Positions 16,998 through 25,085 of a DNA stretch of 64,000 nucleotides are shown here, one piece after another. A model generated the notes under the pieces. The model made no database searches. It was given only the letters and a program-made list of their open reading frames with translations, and was not told the origin of the DNA. How positions within the stretch are numbered: position 1 is the first letter of the stretch; the number at the start of each line of letters is the position of its first letter. Made by a program: the position numbers and the translations under genes. This DNA comes from Balneola vulgaris DSM 17893. GTDB lineage: Bacteria > Bacteroidota > Rhodothermia > Balneolales > Balneolaceae. Location of the stretch: NCBI RefSeq assembly GCF_000375465.1, contig NZ_AQXH01000004.1, forward strand, positions 100,626 to 164,625. Direction: 5' to 3'.

Positions 16998-18914
16998 ATG
17001 GAAAAACGCAGACCTGAGCCAGGCAAATTGCTGGCTACTATAAATTCACCCAACGACTTAAGGAAATTAAAGCCGGAAGACTTACAAGAAGTTTGTGATG
17101 AATTAAGAGAGTATATCATCGATATGGTTTCCGTGTACGGAGGTCATTTTGGGGCGAGTTTAGGTGTGGTTGAATTGACTACAGCTATTCATTATGTGTA
17201 CGATACACCCGAAGATAGACTGGTTTGGGATGTAGGCCATCAAGCTTATGGTCATAAGATTTTAACAGGTCGAAGAGAGCAATTTCATACAAACCGTGTG
17301 TATGGCGGACTTTCAGGATTTCCAAAAAGATCTGAAAGTGAATACGATACCTTTGGGGTGGGACACTCCTCAACTTCTATCTCTGCAGCATTAGGTATGG
17401 CGGTAGCGAACGACTTAGACAAAGGAGATCGAAAAGTTGTAGCCGTAATTGGCGATGGTTCCATGACCGCAGGCTTAGCATTTGAAGGCTTGAACAATGC
17501 CGGAGCTATGAACAGTGATGTATTGGTGATCTTGAATGACAACAATATGAGCATCGATCCTAATGTGGGTGCTTTAAAAGAATATTTAGCCGACATCACT
17601 ACCAGCAAGACCTTCAACAAAATGCGTGACGAGATTTACGATATGTTGGGGCACTTCAAAGCTGCAGGTGATAAAATGCGTAAGGTGGCATCACGCTTAG
17701 AAAATGCAGTTACGGCCGCTTTAACACCTGGATCCCTTTTTAGAGCACTTGGATTTAAATACTACGGCCCAATCGACGGCCATGATGTTGATGGACTTCG
17801 CAAAACTTTAGAAGACCTTAAAACGGTAAAAGGTCCAAAGTTACTTCATGTAGTTACAGTAAAAGGAAAAGGCTTTGCTCCTGCTGAACGCGAGCAAACA
17901 AAATGGCATGCCTCAAGTAGTCCTTTTGATAAAATCACGGGTAAAGCCATCAACCCAGCGCCAGCAACCAAAGGCGCTCCAAAATACCAAGATGTATTTG
18001 GTGAAGCACTGGTTGAGTTAGCGGCAAAAGACGAACGCATTGTGAGCATGACGCCAGCGATGCCAAGTGGTTCGAGTTTATGGCCGATGATGAACACCTT
18101 TCCAGACCGAGCCTTTGACGTTGGAATTGCAGAACAACATGCCGTTACTTTTGCAGCAGGACTTGCAGCCGAAGGTAAAAAAGCATTCTGTGCCATCTAT
18201 TCATCATTCTTACAAAGAGGTTACGACCAACTTGTACATGATGTAGCTATTCAGAAATTACCCGTAGTATTCTGTATTGATAGAGCTGGTTTTGCAGGTG
18301 CAGATGGTCCAACTCACCATGGTGCCTACGACATCAGTTTTATGAGAGCGATTCCAAATATGGTAATCTCTTCTCCTCTAAACGAAAAAGAACTTAGAGA
18401 CATGATGTACACCGCTTCTACGTATGAAGACGCATCATGGGCTATACGATACCCTCGTGGTAAAGCAACAGGAATGGTAGTGCCTGAAGGCTTTGAAACC
18501 ATGGAAATTGGTAAAGGCGTTACACTTCGAAAAGGGGATCATGTAGCAGTATTAAGCTTCGGACCTATTGGTAAATATGTCACTACTGCAGCCAATCAGC
18601 TTTCAGAAGAAGGTATAGAGATTGGGCATTATGATATGCGATTTGCGAAACCGCTCGATATTGAGCTCTTAGATCAGATATGTCAGGAATATGACCATAT
18701 CATCACTATCGAAGACGGCGCGCGTCTGGGTGGCTTTGGTAGTGCCGTAGCCGAATATCTAGTGGAGAAACGAGACAGACCAACGCTTAAGATTCTAGGA
18801 ATTCCAGATCGTATAGTTGAACATGGAACCCAAGAAGAACTTCATAATGAAGTAGGAATTGGTATTGAAGGCGTAAAAGCTGCCGTGTTATCGATTTTAG
18901 AGAAGGTTTCATAA
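16998..18914 (+). CDS. dxs: 1-deoxy-D-xylulose-5-phosphate synthase
   Basis: This 638-residue thiamine-diphosphate enzyme has the standard DXS length and order: N-terminal TPP domain with GDGSMTAGLAFEGLNNAG and NDNNMSI, the pyrimidine domain with GIAEQHAVTFAAGLA and DRAGFAGADGPTHHG, and the C-terminal transketolase domain. It makes DXP from pyruvate and glyceraldehyde-3-phosphate, the first step of the MEP isoprenoid pathway. It is probably co-transcribed with comEC and xseB. Confidence 0.97.
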   Translation: MEKRRPEPGKLLATINSPNDLRKLKPEDLQEVCDELREYIIDMVSVYGGHFGASLGVVELTTAIHYVYDTPEDRLVWDVGHQAYGHKILTGRREQFHTNRVYGGLSGFPKRSESEYDTFGVGHSSTSISAALGMAVANDLDKGDRKVVAVIGDGSMTAGLAFEGLNNAGAMNSDVLVILNDNNMSIDPNVGALKEYLADITTSKTFNKMRDEIYDMLGHFKAAGDKMRKVASRLENAVTAALTPGSLFRALGFKYYGPIDGHDVDGLRKTLEDLKTVKGPKLLHVVTVKGKGFAPAEREQTKWHASSSPFDKITGKAINPAPATKGAPKYQDVFGEALVELAAKDERIVSMTPAMPSGSSLWPMMNTFPDRAFDVGIAEQHAVTFAAGLAAEGKKAFCAIYSSFLQRGYDQLVHDVAIQKLPVVFCIDRAGFAGADGPTHHGAYDISFMRAIPNMVISSPLNEKELRDMMYTASTYEDASWAIRYPRGKATGMVVPEGFETMEIGKGVTLRKGDHVAVLSFGPIGKYVTTAANQLSEEGIEIGHYDMRFAKPLDIELLDQICQEYDHIITIEDGARLGGFGSAVAEYLVEKRDRPTLKILGIPDRIVEHGTQEELHNEVGIGIEGVKAAVLSILEKVS

Positions 18915-18935
18915 GTAAAGAAGTCTAAAAGCCTT

Positions 18936-18943
18936 TATCTTTG
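18936..18943 (+). promoter_or_regulatory. TATCTTTG promoter element just before queA
   Basis: A perfect TAnnTTTG box ends only four bases before the queA ATG at 18948. Transcription from it would start at or next to the start codon, so a leaderless or nearly leaderless message is expected. Confidence 0.6.
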
Positions 18944-18947
18944 AGGA

Positions 18948-19949
18948 ATGAATTACACCCTCTCTGATTTCGACTATCATCTACCTGAAGAACTCATCGC
19001 ACAGTCGCCTGCAAATCCGCGCGACCATGCCCGTTTGTTGGTGTATGATAGAGCCACTAAAACCATTACCGACGACTATTTCTATAACATTGGGAAGTAT
19101 CTTGATACGTCCACTCGCCTTGTTGTAAATAACAGCAAAGTGGAAAAGTGCCGCCTGATGTTTGATGGAGGGAAAAAAGAACTGTTTGTAACCTCCGTTC
19201 GAAACGACACCACTATAGAAGCCCTTGTGCGACCGGGCAAGAAGTTCAAAGTCGGTAAAGTTGTTCAGTTAACCGAGGAAGTAACGGCCACAGTTACTCA
19301 TGTAGCCGAAGATGGATTGAGAACACTTCAGCTCAGCCACAACTTAGACAGTGCCGAACTGCAGGATTATAAGTTCACGCCTTTTCCCCCTTATATAGAG
19401 CAAGACGAATCCTTAGCGTCTGAGTATCAAACAGTGTATGCTAAAGACTTAGGAAGTAAAGCAGCTCCAACAGCGGGTCTTCACTTTACCGACGAGCTAC
19501 TGGAGAAATTAGAAAGCCAAGGCATTCATCGATCTGAAGTTACACTGCATGTAGGGTTAGGAACATTCGCTCCAGTGAAAACAGAGGAATTGGATGAGCA
19601 TGTAATGCATAGCGAATGGTATCAACTAACTCCAGAAACGGCACAAGAACTAACCGTTGCGAAGCACATCACAGCGGTAGGTACAACGAGTGTGAGAGTG
19701 TTAGAGTCGTTGGCTTCAGATCAAGGAAGCTTCGAGCCCCAAAATGGTGATACCGATATCTTTATAACTCCGGGTTACACTTTCAAAGCGGTTGATGCAC
19801 TCGTTACCAACTTCCACCTTCCCAAAAGCACGTTACTTATGCTTGTTTCAGCGTTGATGGGCTTTGAGGGAATGCATAGAGTTTACAAGCATGCAATCTC
19901 GGAGAAGTATAGGTTTTATTCCTTCGGCGACGCTATGTTAATTAAGTAA
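18948..19949 (+). CDS. queA: S-adenosylmethionine:tRNA ribosyltransferase-isomerase
   Basis: This 333-residue protein matches QueA from start (LSDFDYHLPEELIAQSPANPRDHARLLV) to end (MLVSALMGFEGMHRVYKHAI). The conserved KAAPTAGLHFTDELLEKL, HVGLGTFAPVKTEELDEHVMHSEWY and NFHLPKSTLLMLVSAL blocks are present. It transfers and rearranges ribose from SAM onto 7-aminomethyl-7-deazaguanine in tRNA to give epoxyqueuosine. It has its own promoter box and is followed by tRNA-Arg. Confidence 0.97.
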   Translation: MNYTLSDFDYHLPEELIAQSPANPRDHARLLVYDRATKTITDDYFYNIGKYLDTSTRLVVNNSKVEKCRLMFDGGKKELFVTSVRNDTTIEALVRPGKKFKVGKVVQLTEEVTATVTHVAEDGLRTLQLSHNLDSAELQDYKFTPFPPYIEQDESLASEYQTVYAKDLGSKAAPTAGLHFTDELLEKLESQGIHRSEVTLHVGLGTFAPVKTEELDEHVMHSEWYQLTPETAQELTVAKHITAVGTTSVRVLESLASDQGSFEPQNGDTDIFITPGYTFKAVDALVTNFHLPKSTLLMLVSALMGFEGMHRVYKHAISEKYRFYSFGDAMLIK

Positions 19950-19966
19950 CTGAAAGATAAGATTAC

Positions 19967-19974
19967 TATATTTG
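19967..19974 (+). promoter_or_regulatory. TATATTTG promoter element of tRNA-Arg
   Basis: The TAnnTTTG-type box lies 14 bases before the first base of the tRNA, a fitting distance for a tRNA promoter with a short leader. Confidence 0.6.
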
Positions 19975-19988
19975 TCGCTCTTAAATAT

Positions 19989-20065
19989 GCGCCCGTAGCT
20001 CAACTGGATAGAGTACCAGATTTCGGCTCTGGGGGTTGGGGGTTCGAACCCTCCCGGGCGTACCA
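19989..20065 (+). tRNA. tRNA-Arg (anticodon TCG)
   Basis: A full cloverleaf is readable: acceptor GCGCCCG pairs with CGGGCGT (one G-T), D arm with AGCTCAACTGGATAGAGT, anticodon stem CCAGA/TCTGG with loop TTTCGGC (anticodon TCG, Arg), and T loop TTCGAAC. The CCA end is encoded (20063-20065). A promoter box precedes it and a terminator follows. Confidence 0.97.
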
Positions 20066-20073
20066 AAATCAGA

Positions 20074-20107
20074 AAAGCCACTTCCTGTTATAGAAGTGGC
20101 TTTTTTT
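20074..20107 (+). terminator. Intrinsic terminator after tRNA-Arg
   Basis: GCCACTTC (20077-20084) and GAAGTGGC (20093-20100) form a perfect stem with an 8-nt loop, followed by seven T. The A run before the stem allows use from the other strand too. Confidence 0.9.
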
Positions 20108-20134
20108 GTTTATATGAACCAAATGAACAGAAAA

Positions 20135-21223
20135 CTAAACCGTAGGGGCCATTGCAAACTCATAATCGGTATACCCTTCAGCGCCGCCCCCATAAAACGT
20201 AGATTGATCGGCAGGGGTTAAGTCTATGCCCTCCGCAAACCGAGTCGGTAAATCAGGATTTGAAATATAATCTCGAGCAAAGGCAATAAGGTCCGCTTTT
20301 CCAGCTTCAATCAACGCCTCTCCTTTCTCCTTTGTCATATTTCCACATACAATAATGTTTCCGTTGTATGCTGGACCGTAAGTGTCTAATACATTATTAG
20401 GATAGTGAGCATAGCGTTCGCCTTCAGGTCGCTCTTCTTCCACAAAATGAACATAGGCAAGATTGTACTCACTTAGTTTATTCAATACATAGGTGTACAA
20501 CTCTTGTGGGTTCGAATCGTGCATGCCATTAAAATACCCATTTGGCGAAAGACGGATTCCAATTTGGCTCGCATCCATAGTTTCAAGCAACGCATCCAAT
20601 GCCTCGAATAAGAGTCGGGCTCTTTGTTCTATGGATCCACCATATTGATCATCTCTAGTATTGGAGCCATCTTCCAAAAACTGATTAATTAAATAACCGT
20701 TTGCAGCATGTAGTTCTACACCGTCAAAGCCTGCTTCTTTTGCATTGTATCCAGCTTGGCGAAAGTCTTCAATAATACCTGGAATTTCATCCGTATCTAG
20801 TGCTCTAGGAGTTTCAAAGTCTTTGAAGCCTGTTGGGGTAAATGCTTTGCCTTCAGCAGGGATCGCCGATGGAGCTACGGGTAAGTCGCCGTTATGAAAA
20901 TCAGAATGGGAAACACGACCTACATGCCACAATTGAAGAAAAATGGCAGAGCCTTCATCGTGTACAGCAGTGTTAATCGGCTTCCAGCCTTCAATTTGTT
21001 CTTTAGTATGGATCCCTGGGGTATTCGGATATCCGATTCCTTGTTCAGAAATCTGGGTGGCTTCCGTAATGATCAGTCCAGCACTCGAACGCTGGCGGTA
21101 ATAGGTGGTCATTAAGTCGTTTGGTGTGTTACCTTCGCTGGCTCTATTTCTAGTCATTGGTCCCATCACAATTCTGTTTGTTAGAGAAAGTGAAGCTAGT
21201 TGAAAGGATTCTAATAGTTGCAT
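20135..21223 (-). CDS. Old Yellow Enzyme family NADH:flavin oxidoreductase / alkene reductase
   Basis: This 362-residue FMN barrel matches the N-ethylmaleimide reductase / xenobiotic reductase branch. Landmarks are RIVMGPMTRNRA, LQLWHVGRVSH, the catalytic-region HAANGYLINQF and DQYGGSIEQRARLLFEAL. It reduces activated alkenes with NAD(P)H; the natural substrate is unknown. It has a long divergent upstream region with a strong palindrome at 21333-21361 and a half-match to the MarR operator. Confidence 0.93.
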   Translation of the reverse strand: MQLLESFQLASLSLTNRIVMGPMTRNRASEGNTPNDLMTTYYRQRSSAGLIITEATQISEQGIGYPNTPGIHTKEQIEGWKPINTAVHDEGSAIFLQLWHVGRVSHSDFHNGDLPVAPSAIPAEGKAFTPTGFKDFETPRALDTDEIPGIIEDFRQAGYNAKEAGFDGVELHAANGYLINQFLEDGSNTRDDQYGGSIEQRARLLFEALDALLETMDASQIGIRLSPNGYFNGMHDSNPQELYTYVLNKLSEYNLAYVHFVEEERPEGERYAHYPNNVLDTYGPAYNGNIIVCGNMTKEKGEALIEAGKADLIAFARDYISNPDLPTRFAEGIDLTPADQSTFYGGGAEGYTDYEFAMAPTV

Positions 21224-21332
21224 TATTGTGGTTTTTGATATTTAGTTTAACATTGAACTATAAAACATTAAACAAAAATCATGCCCATTCGTTTCGAAAT
21301 TTTAAGCTGTCAGGGGGTTGAATGGTGAATCC

Positions 21333-21361
21333 CTATAGAGTGGTAAACCACTGCTATATAG
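21333..21361. promoter_or_regulatory. Long palindrome upstream of the OYE gene
   Basis: The core AGTGGT AA ACCACT (21339-21352) is a perfect 6-bp inverted repeat with a 2-bp spacer, extended by CTATAG and CTATATAG flanks. The symmetry suits a dimeric repressor site for the OYE gene. The protein that binds it is unknown. Confidence 0.5.
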
Positions 21362-21367
21362 CGGGTT

Positions 21368-21385
21368 AAGTTGCATAAACAACTA
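21368..21385. promoter_or_regulatory. Weak match to the MarR operator
   Basis: AAGTTGCA TA AACAACTA has one perfect half (AACAACTA) and one half with 5 of 8 matches to the hppD operator. It is given as a possible third site only. Confidence 0.3.
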
Positions 21386-21549
21386 ATGACCTGTGGAGAA
21401 TTTAGTTCATCTATAATAATTACGCATCAAAACTAACTACCATTGTGCGTAAATGAAAAGAGGCAAAAACAGCTTATAAAAGCATTTAAAACGGCATTAA
21501 CATTAATAAAGGCTAATCCCAATTAGCTAGTTGTGGCCTTTATAAGTCG

Positions 21550-21557
21550 TATCTTTA
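21550..21557 (+). promoter_or_regulatory. Promoter-like box for the pilin-like operon
   Basis: TATCTTTA is one base off TAnnTTTG and has a TTG 16 bp upstream (21531-21533). It lies 77 bp before the first start codon and overlaps a region of hairpin potential. Confidence 0.4.
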
Positions 21558-21634
21558 TGCCGTTAATGATTGTGGATAAAATAATCCAAAGAGAGACAAT
21601 CTTCGTAATCAGTAAAACCATTTAGGACATTTCA

Positions 21635-22063
21635 ATGAGTGACTATACAGACATTATTTATTTATCAGCTGCAATGATCATCTTTTCAATGTTGACAACC
21701 AACACTGCAAAGAGTTTTATGAATACTTCAGATACTGTAGTGAGATCGGATATTGAATATCGTGCTATAGCCATTGCACAAAATGAAATTGATCAAGTAA
21801 AATTGTTAAGTAGAGATAGCGAGCAAGTATTGAAAGCAGGTAGCAATTCTTATAAGTATACGAACTACCCAAGAACCATTATTGAATCGTATGGTAGCAG
21901 CGACCAGTATAATGACCAGTTCACTATGGAAGCTACCTCAGAATTAATTAAAGAAAACGACCTCCTTGTAAACCGATATCTGATTACGGTTAAAGTAATT
22001 AATAAAAGTATTAGTCCAAATGTTCAGGTTGAGTTGAAGTATATAAAGGCATTTGAAAAATGA
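21635..22063 (+). CDS. Pilin-like protein 1, PilV/minor-pilin type without a standard cleavage site
   Basis: This is a 142-residue protein with an N-terminal hydrophobic helix (about 8-25, IIYLSAAMIIFSMLTT) followed by an amphipathic helix (IEYRAIAIAQNEIDQVKLL) and a beta-rich C-terminal part, the plan of a type IV pilin or pseudopilin. It lacks the G-F-T-L-x-E prepilin peptidase site and begins almost directly with the hydrophobic helix. Its TGA overlaps the ATG of the next gene by 4 bases. Function is inferred from layout and neighbours only. Confidence 0.6.
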   Translation: MSDYTDIIYLSAAMIIFSMLTTNTAKSFMNTSDTVVRSDIEYRAIAIAQNEIDQVKLLSRDSEQVLKAGSNSYKYTNYPRTIIESYGSSDQYNDQFTMEATSELIKENDLLVNRYLITVKVINKSISPNVQVELKYIKAFEK

Positions 22064-22659
22064 ATGTAGGTATTGTAACAAGTTTTGTGATAGGTGGGCT
22101 TATGCTCATCTCCGTTTTGGCATTTAACAACTCAGTGATGAACTCTACCATAGAGACAACCACTAGTGTAATTGCTCAAAACAAAATTGATGATCTTGTT
22201 ACAGTGCTCACTAACGACATCTCTCGTCTTGGCTATAACACCGGTACTGCTGATAACTTCCTGATAAACACAGGCACTACCATGAAGTTCAAAGGCGATA
22301 TTTTTGATGGAGATGAAACAAAGAACTTAGATTATGATGTGGTTGTATGGACATTTAGCAACACTGCCGCTGGTTCAACCACCAACCCTAATGATTACAT
22401 CTTAACTCGAACCTGGGACCCCACCCCAAACGGTGGAACTGGTGACGAAGAGATTAGTACTTATACCGTTACCCATTTCGAGTTGAAATATTTTAATGGG
22501 CAGGGTCAGGCAACCACCGATCCTAATGTAATTAAGCAGATTGAAATAGAAATCGTGCAAGAATCAGGAGAGCCATACTACACCAATAGAGCGGGTGAGG
22601 CCAATTATTATCGTTCCGTTTGGAAGCGAACGATTATACCAAACAACTTAATGTTTTAA
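22060..22659 (+). CDS. Pilin-like protein 2, PilW/GspJ type
   Basis: The 199-residue protein opens with a membrane helix (MNVGIVTSFVIGGLMLISVLA), then a helix (SVIAQNKIDDLVTVLTNDISRLGYN) that closely resembles the segment after the hydrophobic helix in PilW/GspJ pseudopilins. Beta-rich sequence follows (DYDVVVWTF, ILTRTWDP). No prepilin signal is seen. It is translationally coupled to the gene before it and 9 bp from the next. Confidence 0.65.
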   Translation: MNVGIVTSFVIGGLMLISVLAFNNSVMNSTIETTTSVIAQNKIDDLVTVLTNDISRLGYNTGTADNFLINTGTTMKFKGDIFDGDETKNLDYDVVVWTFSNTAAGSTTNPNDYILTRTWDPTPNGGTGDEEISTYTVTHFELKYFNGQGQATTDPNVIKQIEIEIVQESGEPYYTNRAGEANYYRSVWKRTIIPNNLMF

Positions 22660-22668
22660 GGAGAGACT

Positions 22669-23982
22669 ATGGGACGTTCCATGTTATTACTGGTGAGTGG
22701 ACTGGTTATTTTAGCCGGCATCATCATTGCATCTAACAACAAGAGAGCCGGTATGTTACCGGGCAAATCAGAGAAAAGCGTTGCTGAAGTTCAAGCACGT
22801 AACTCATCGGTAAGTTTAATCACAACGGCCATCGAGAAACTGACCATCGACAACGAATGGACAGGCAGTTTAGAGTCTGGAGATTTACTCCCAGGAGAGG
22901 CTGAGTTAGAAGTATATGATGCTAGAAGTTCTAGTTACCCTGACGGTATTACAGTGGGTGAAGGAGGCTGGGATTCTTATAAGATTTTACTATACAGTAA
23001 AGCCACGTATGATGGCTATGAAGTAATTACCGAAGTAATGATGCGCCGTGATTCCTTTTCAAAATACTCTTACTTCAGTGATATTGAAAAAAGTACGCTA
23101 TTAGGTGGTGCCGATATTTATTTCCACAGTAAGGATGAGATTACAGGTCCTGTTCATACAAATGATGCTTTTCATATTTCTGGAACCCCTACTTTTTACG
23201 GAGCCGTAACAAGCCCAAGTATGTGGAGAAGTAGAAACCTTTTGGGAGATAACCCTGACTTCCAAAGTACTACAGACTTTAACTCGCCTGTTAAAAATCT
23301 GCCTGGAGCCACACAGATTTCAAACTTAGAACGAAGTGCTAAAACAGAAGGTCTCCATTTTGATAGAGCGATTATCGCATTATTTCAAAGTAATGGAAGT
23401 GTGAATATTTATCAGTACGATTATGCCAACAATGTATGGGGTAGTGGAGTTAATTATCCAGCTTCAGTACATAAAGGTTTAATATCTACTTCTCGTGAAG
23501 CCTTTGTGAAAGGGAAAGTGAAAGGACCGATCACTCTTCACTCTAAAGAAAATATGGAAATCTTGGGTGACATCGAATACGTGGATGATCCTCGAACCAA
23601 TCCAAACTCCACTGATTTACTCGGTCTGGTAAGCGAGAAGAATGTAATTGTTGATAAAAATGCACATGCCGATAATGGATCCAGTGACCTGACTTTACAC
23701 GGCTCAATTATGGCACTTGGAGATTCATTTGTAGTAGAGGATTATAACCGAAATGGTTTTAAAGGAAACCTGAACCTATTGGGTGGTATCATTCAAAAGA
23801 GTAGAGGTCCTGTAGGAACTTTTGGCAGTTGGACTGGAGACACGGGTTATGCAAAGAAGTATAACTATGATGACCGATTGAGGTATTCTATTCCGCCTCA
23901 TTTCCCAAGAGAAAGTGTGTTTTCTATTCTTTCATGGAAAGATAGAGTTGTGAACAAAGACGATGAATTAGCATCTAATTAA
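22669..23982 (+). CDS. Pilin-like protein 3, large PilX/DUF4900-like protein
   Basis: This 437-residue protein begins MGRSMLLLVSGLVILAGIIIASN, one membrane helix, followed by a long exported domain. The part containing SKDEITGPVHTNDAFHISGTPTFYGAVTS and the later LHGSIMALGDSFVVEDY resembles the DUF4900/PilX-like group, where such phrases line a beta-helix. A ribosome-binding site GGAGAG precedes the ATG. In minor-pilin clusters the largest member often caps the fibre; that role is possible here. The order small, middle, large matches a pseudopilin set. Confidence 0.65.
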   Translation: MGRSMLLLVSGLVILAGIIIASNNKRAGMLPGKSEKSVAEVQARNSSVSLITTAIEKLTIDNEWTGSLESGDLLPGEAELEVYDARSSSYPDGITVGEGGWDSYKILLYSKATYDGYEVITEVMMRRDSFSKYSYFSDIEKSTLLGGADIYFHSKDEITGPVHTNDAFHISGTPTFYGAVTSPSMWRSRNLLGDNPDFQSTTDFNSPVKNLPGATQISNLERSAKTEGLHFDRAIIALFQSNGSVNIYQYDYANNVWGSGVNYPASVHKGLISTSREAFVKGKVKGPITLHSKENMEILGDIEYVDDPRTNPNSTDLLGLVSEKNVIVDKNAHADNGSSDLTLHGSIMALGDSFVVEDYNRNGFKGNLNLLGGIIQKSRGPVGTFGSWTGDTGYAKKYNYDDRLRYSIPPHFPRESVFSILSWKDRVVNKDDELASN

Positions 23983-23992
23983 GCTTTTAGAC

Positions 23993-24388
23993 ATGAAATA
24001 CTTAGTAGTTTTATTGACCCTTATATTCTGCTCAATATTGATCATTGAGGATGCAGAAGCTCAAACAAAAATAACTTTTCAGATTGATATGGCTGATGCT
24101 ATGGAGCAGAAGCTATTTGATCCAACGAAAGACAAAATTAGAGTTTTAGGTGGCTTCCCACCACTAAATAGTGCCCCTAAGCTTTATTTAAAAGACACTT
24201 CTCCAAAAGACAGTGTGTTCTCGGTAACGGTAAATTTTGGCCAATTCTATAAAGGTCGCATCCTTCAGTATAATTTTGAGTTGGAGTTCCCCGACAGAAC
24301 TTTGCGTGAAGAACTCCCCCGTCAGGTTAGAATACAAGGCAAAGAAATAGAATTACCTGCTGTTCCCTTCGGCGCTTCAGCTAACTAA
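23993..24388 (+). CDS. Small secreted beta-sandwich protein at the end of the pilin-like operon
   Basis: The 131-residue protein has a signal peptide (cleavage near AEAQ, residue 23-24) and then a domain starting KITFQIDMADAMEQKLFDPT. This resembles the vTFqVDMs... opening of starch-binding/CBM-type beta-sandwich domains seen in secreted Bacteroidota proteins. No catalytic motif is visible. It starts 11 bp after the large pilin-like gene and is probably part of the same surface structure. Confidence 0.6.
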   Translation: MKYLVVLLTLIFCSILIIEDAEAQTKITFQIDMADAMEQKLFDPTKDKIRVLGGFPPLNSAPKLYLKDTSPKDSVFSVTVNFGQFYKGRILQYNFELEFPDRTLREELPRQVRIQGKEIELPAVPFGASAN

Positions 24389-24401
24389 GTTCCGTTTCTA
24401 T

Positions 24402-25085
24402 TTACTGCCTTGAAAAGGCATTCATAAAGCTCTCTTTATAATGATTGCCGATGGGTATTTCTTTTGTGTGTATATGGATGATGTTGCCTTCAACAAATCG
24501 CACATGCTCCATATTTACGAGGTAAGATTTGTGCACACGTTGAAATGAATGCCCTCCAAGTTCCTCCTCTAAACCCTTCATGGTCTTATTGAAGGTTAGG
24601 GTGTGCTCTTCATTTACTAGGGTTATGTAGTCCCCTTTCGACTCTGCATAGTAAATGGATGAGTGCTTTAGGTTATAGGTTTTTCCATCGCACTTAACGA
24701 TTAAAAAACCTTCTGTTTTATTCGGCAATGTAGGTTTAGAAACTTGAGCTACTTTTTGAACCGCTTTTAAAAACCGCTCAAATGAAAAAGGTTTGAGTAG
24801 ATAATCGATCACGCCTAAGTCGTAGCTCTCCAGTGCAAATTCAGCATAGGCCGTAGTTAAAATCACAGCTGAGGGATTATTCAATGTCTTTAAAAAGCTT
24901 ATCCCGCTTAACTTTGGCATATTGATGTCTAGAAAAAGAAGCTCCACCGATTCATTTTTCAAAAATTCTAAAGCTTCCAATGCATTTTCACATTCTCCTG
25001 CCAATTCAAGATGCGGCACGTCCTCTATATACCCCTTAAGTATATTTCGAGCGATGGGTTCATCTTCAATGATTAAACAACGCAT
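24402..25085 (-). CDS. LytTR-family response regulator
   Basis: This 227-residue protein has a receiver domain (residues 1-120) with the phospho-acceptor D53 in LLFLDINMPKLSG and acidic residues E7/D8 near the start, then a LytTR DNA-binding domain (about 125-225) with FQRVHKSYLVNMEHV. It acts with the upstream LytS-type kinase; its ATG overlaps the kinase stop codon. Target genes are not known from the sequence. Confidence 0.95.
   Translation of the reverse strand: MRCLIIEDEPIARNILKGYIEDVPHLELAGECENALEALEFLKNESVELLFLDINMPKLSGISFLKTLNNPSAVILTTAYAEFALESYDLGVIDYLLKPFSFERFLKAVQKVAQVSKPTLPNKTEGFLIVKCDGKTYNLKHSSIYYAESKGDYITLVNEEHTLTFNKTMKGLEEELGGHSFQRVHKSYLVNMEHVRFVEGNIIHIHTKEIPIGNHYKESFMNAFSRQ

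Larger units (their letters stand above)
21224..21634. other. Intergenic regulatory region between the OYE gene and the pilin-like operon
   Basis: No gene is visible in these 411 bases. They hold a long hairpin (21333-21361), an operator-like sequence (21368-21385), an 8-bp inverted repeat ATAAAGGC/GCCTTTAT (21506-21513 and 21536-21543), a TATCTTTA promoter-like box (21550-21557) and a DnaA-box-like TGTGGATAA (21571-21579). Both flanking genes probably start their transcripts here. Confidence 0.6.

Noticed and set aside
21301..21400. Riboswitch upstream of the pilin-like operon
   Set aside because: The palindrome suits a DNA-binding dimer and lies some 270 bases before the pilin genes, on the OYE side. 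No known riboswitch core was recognised.
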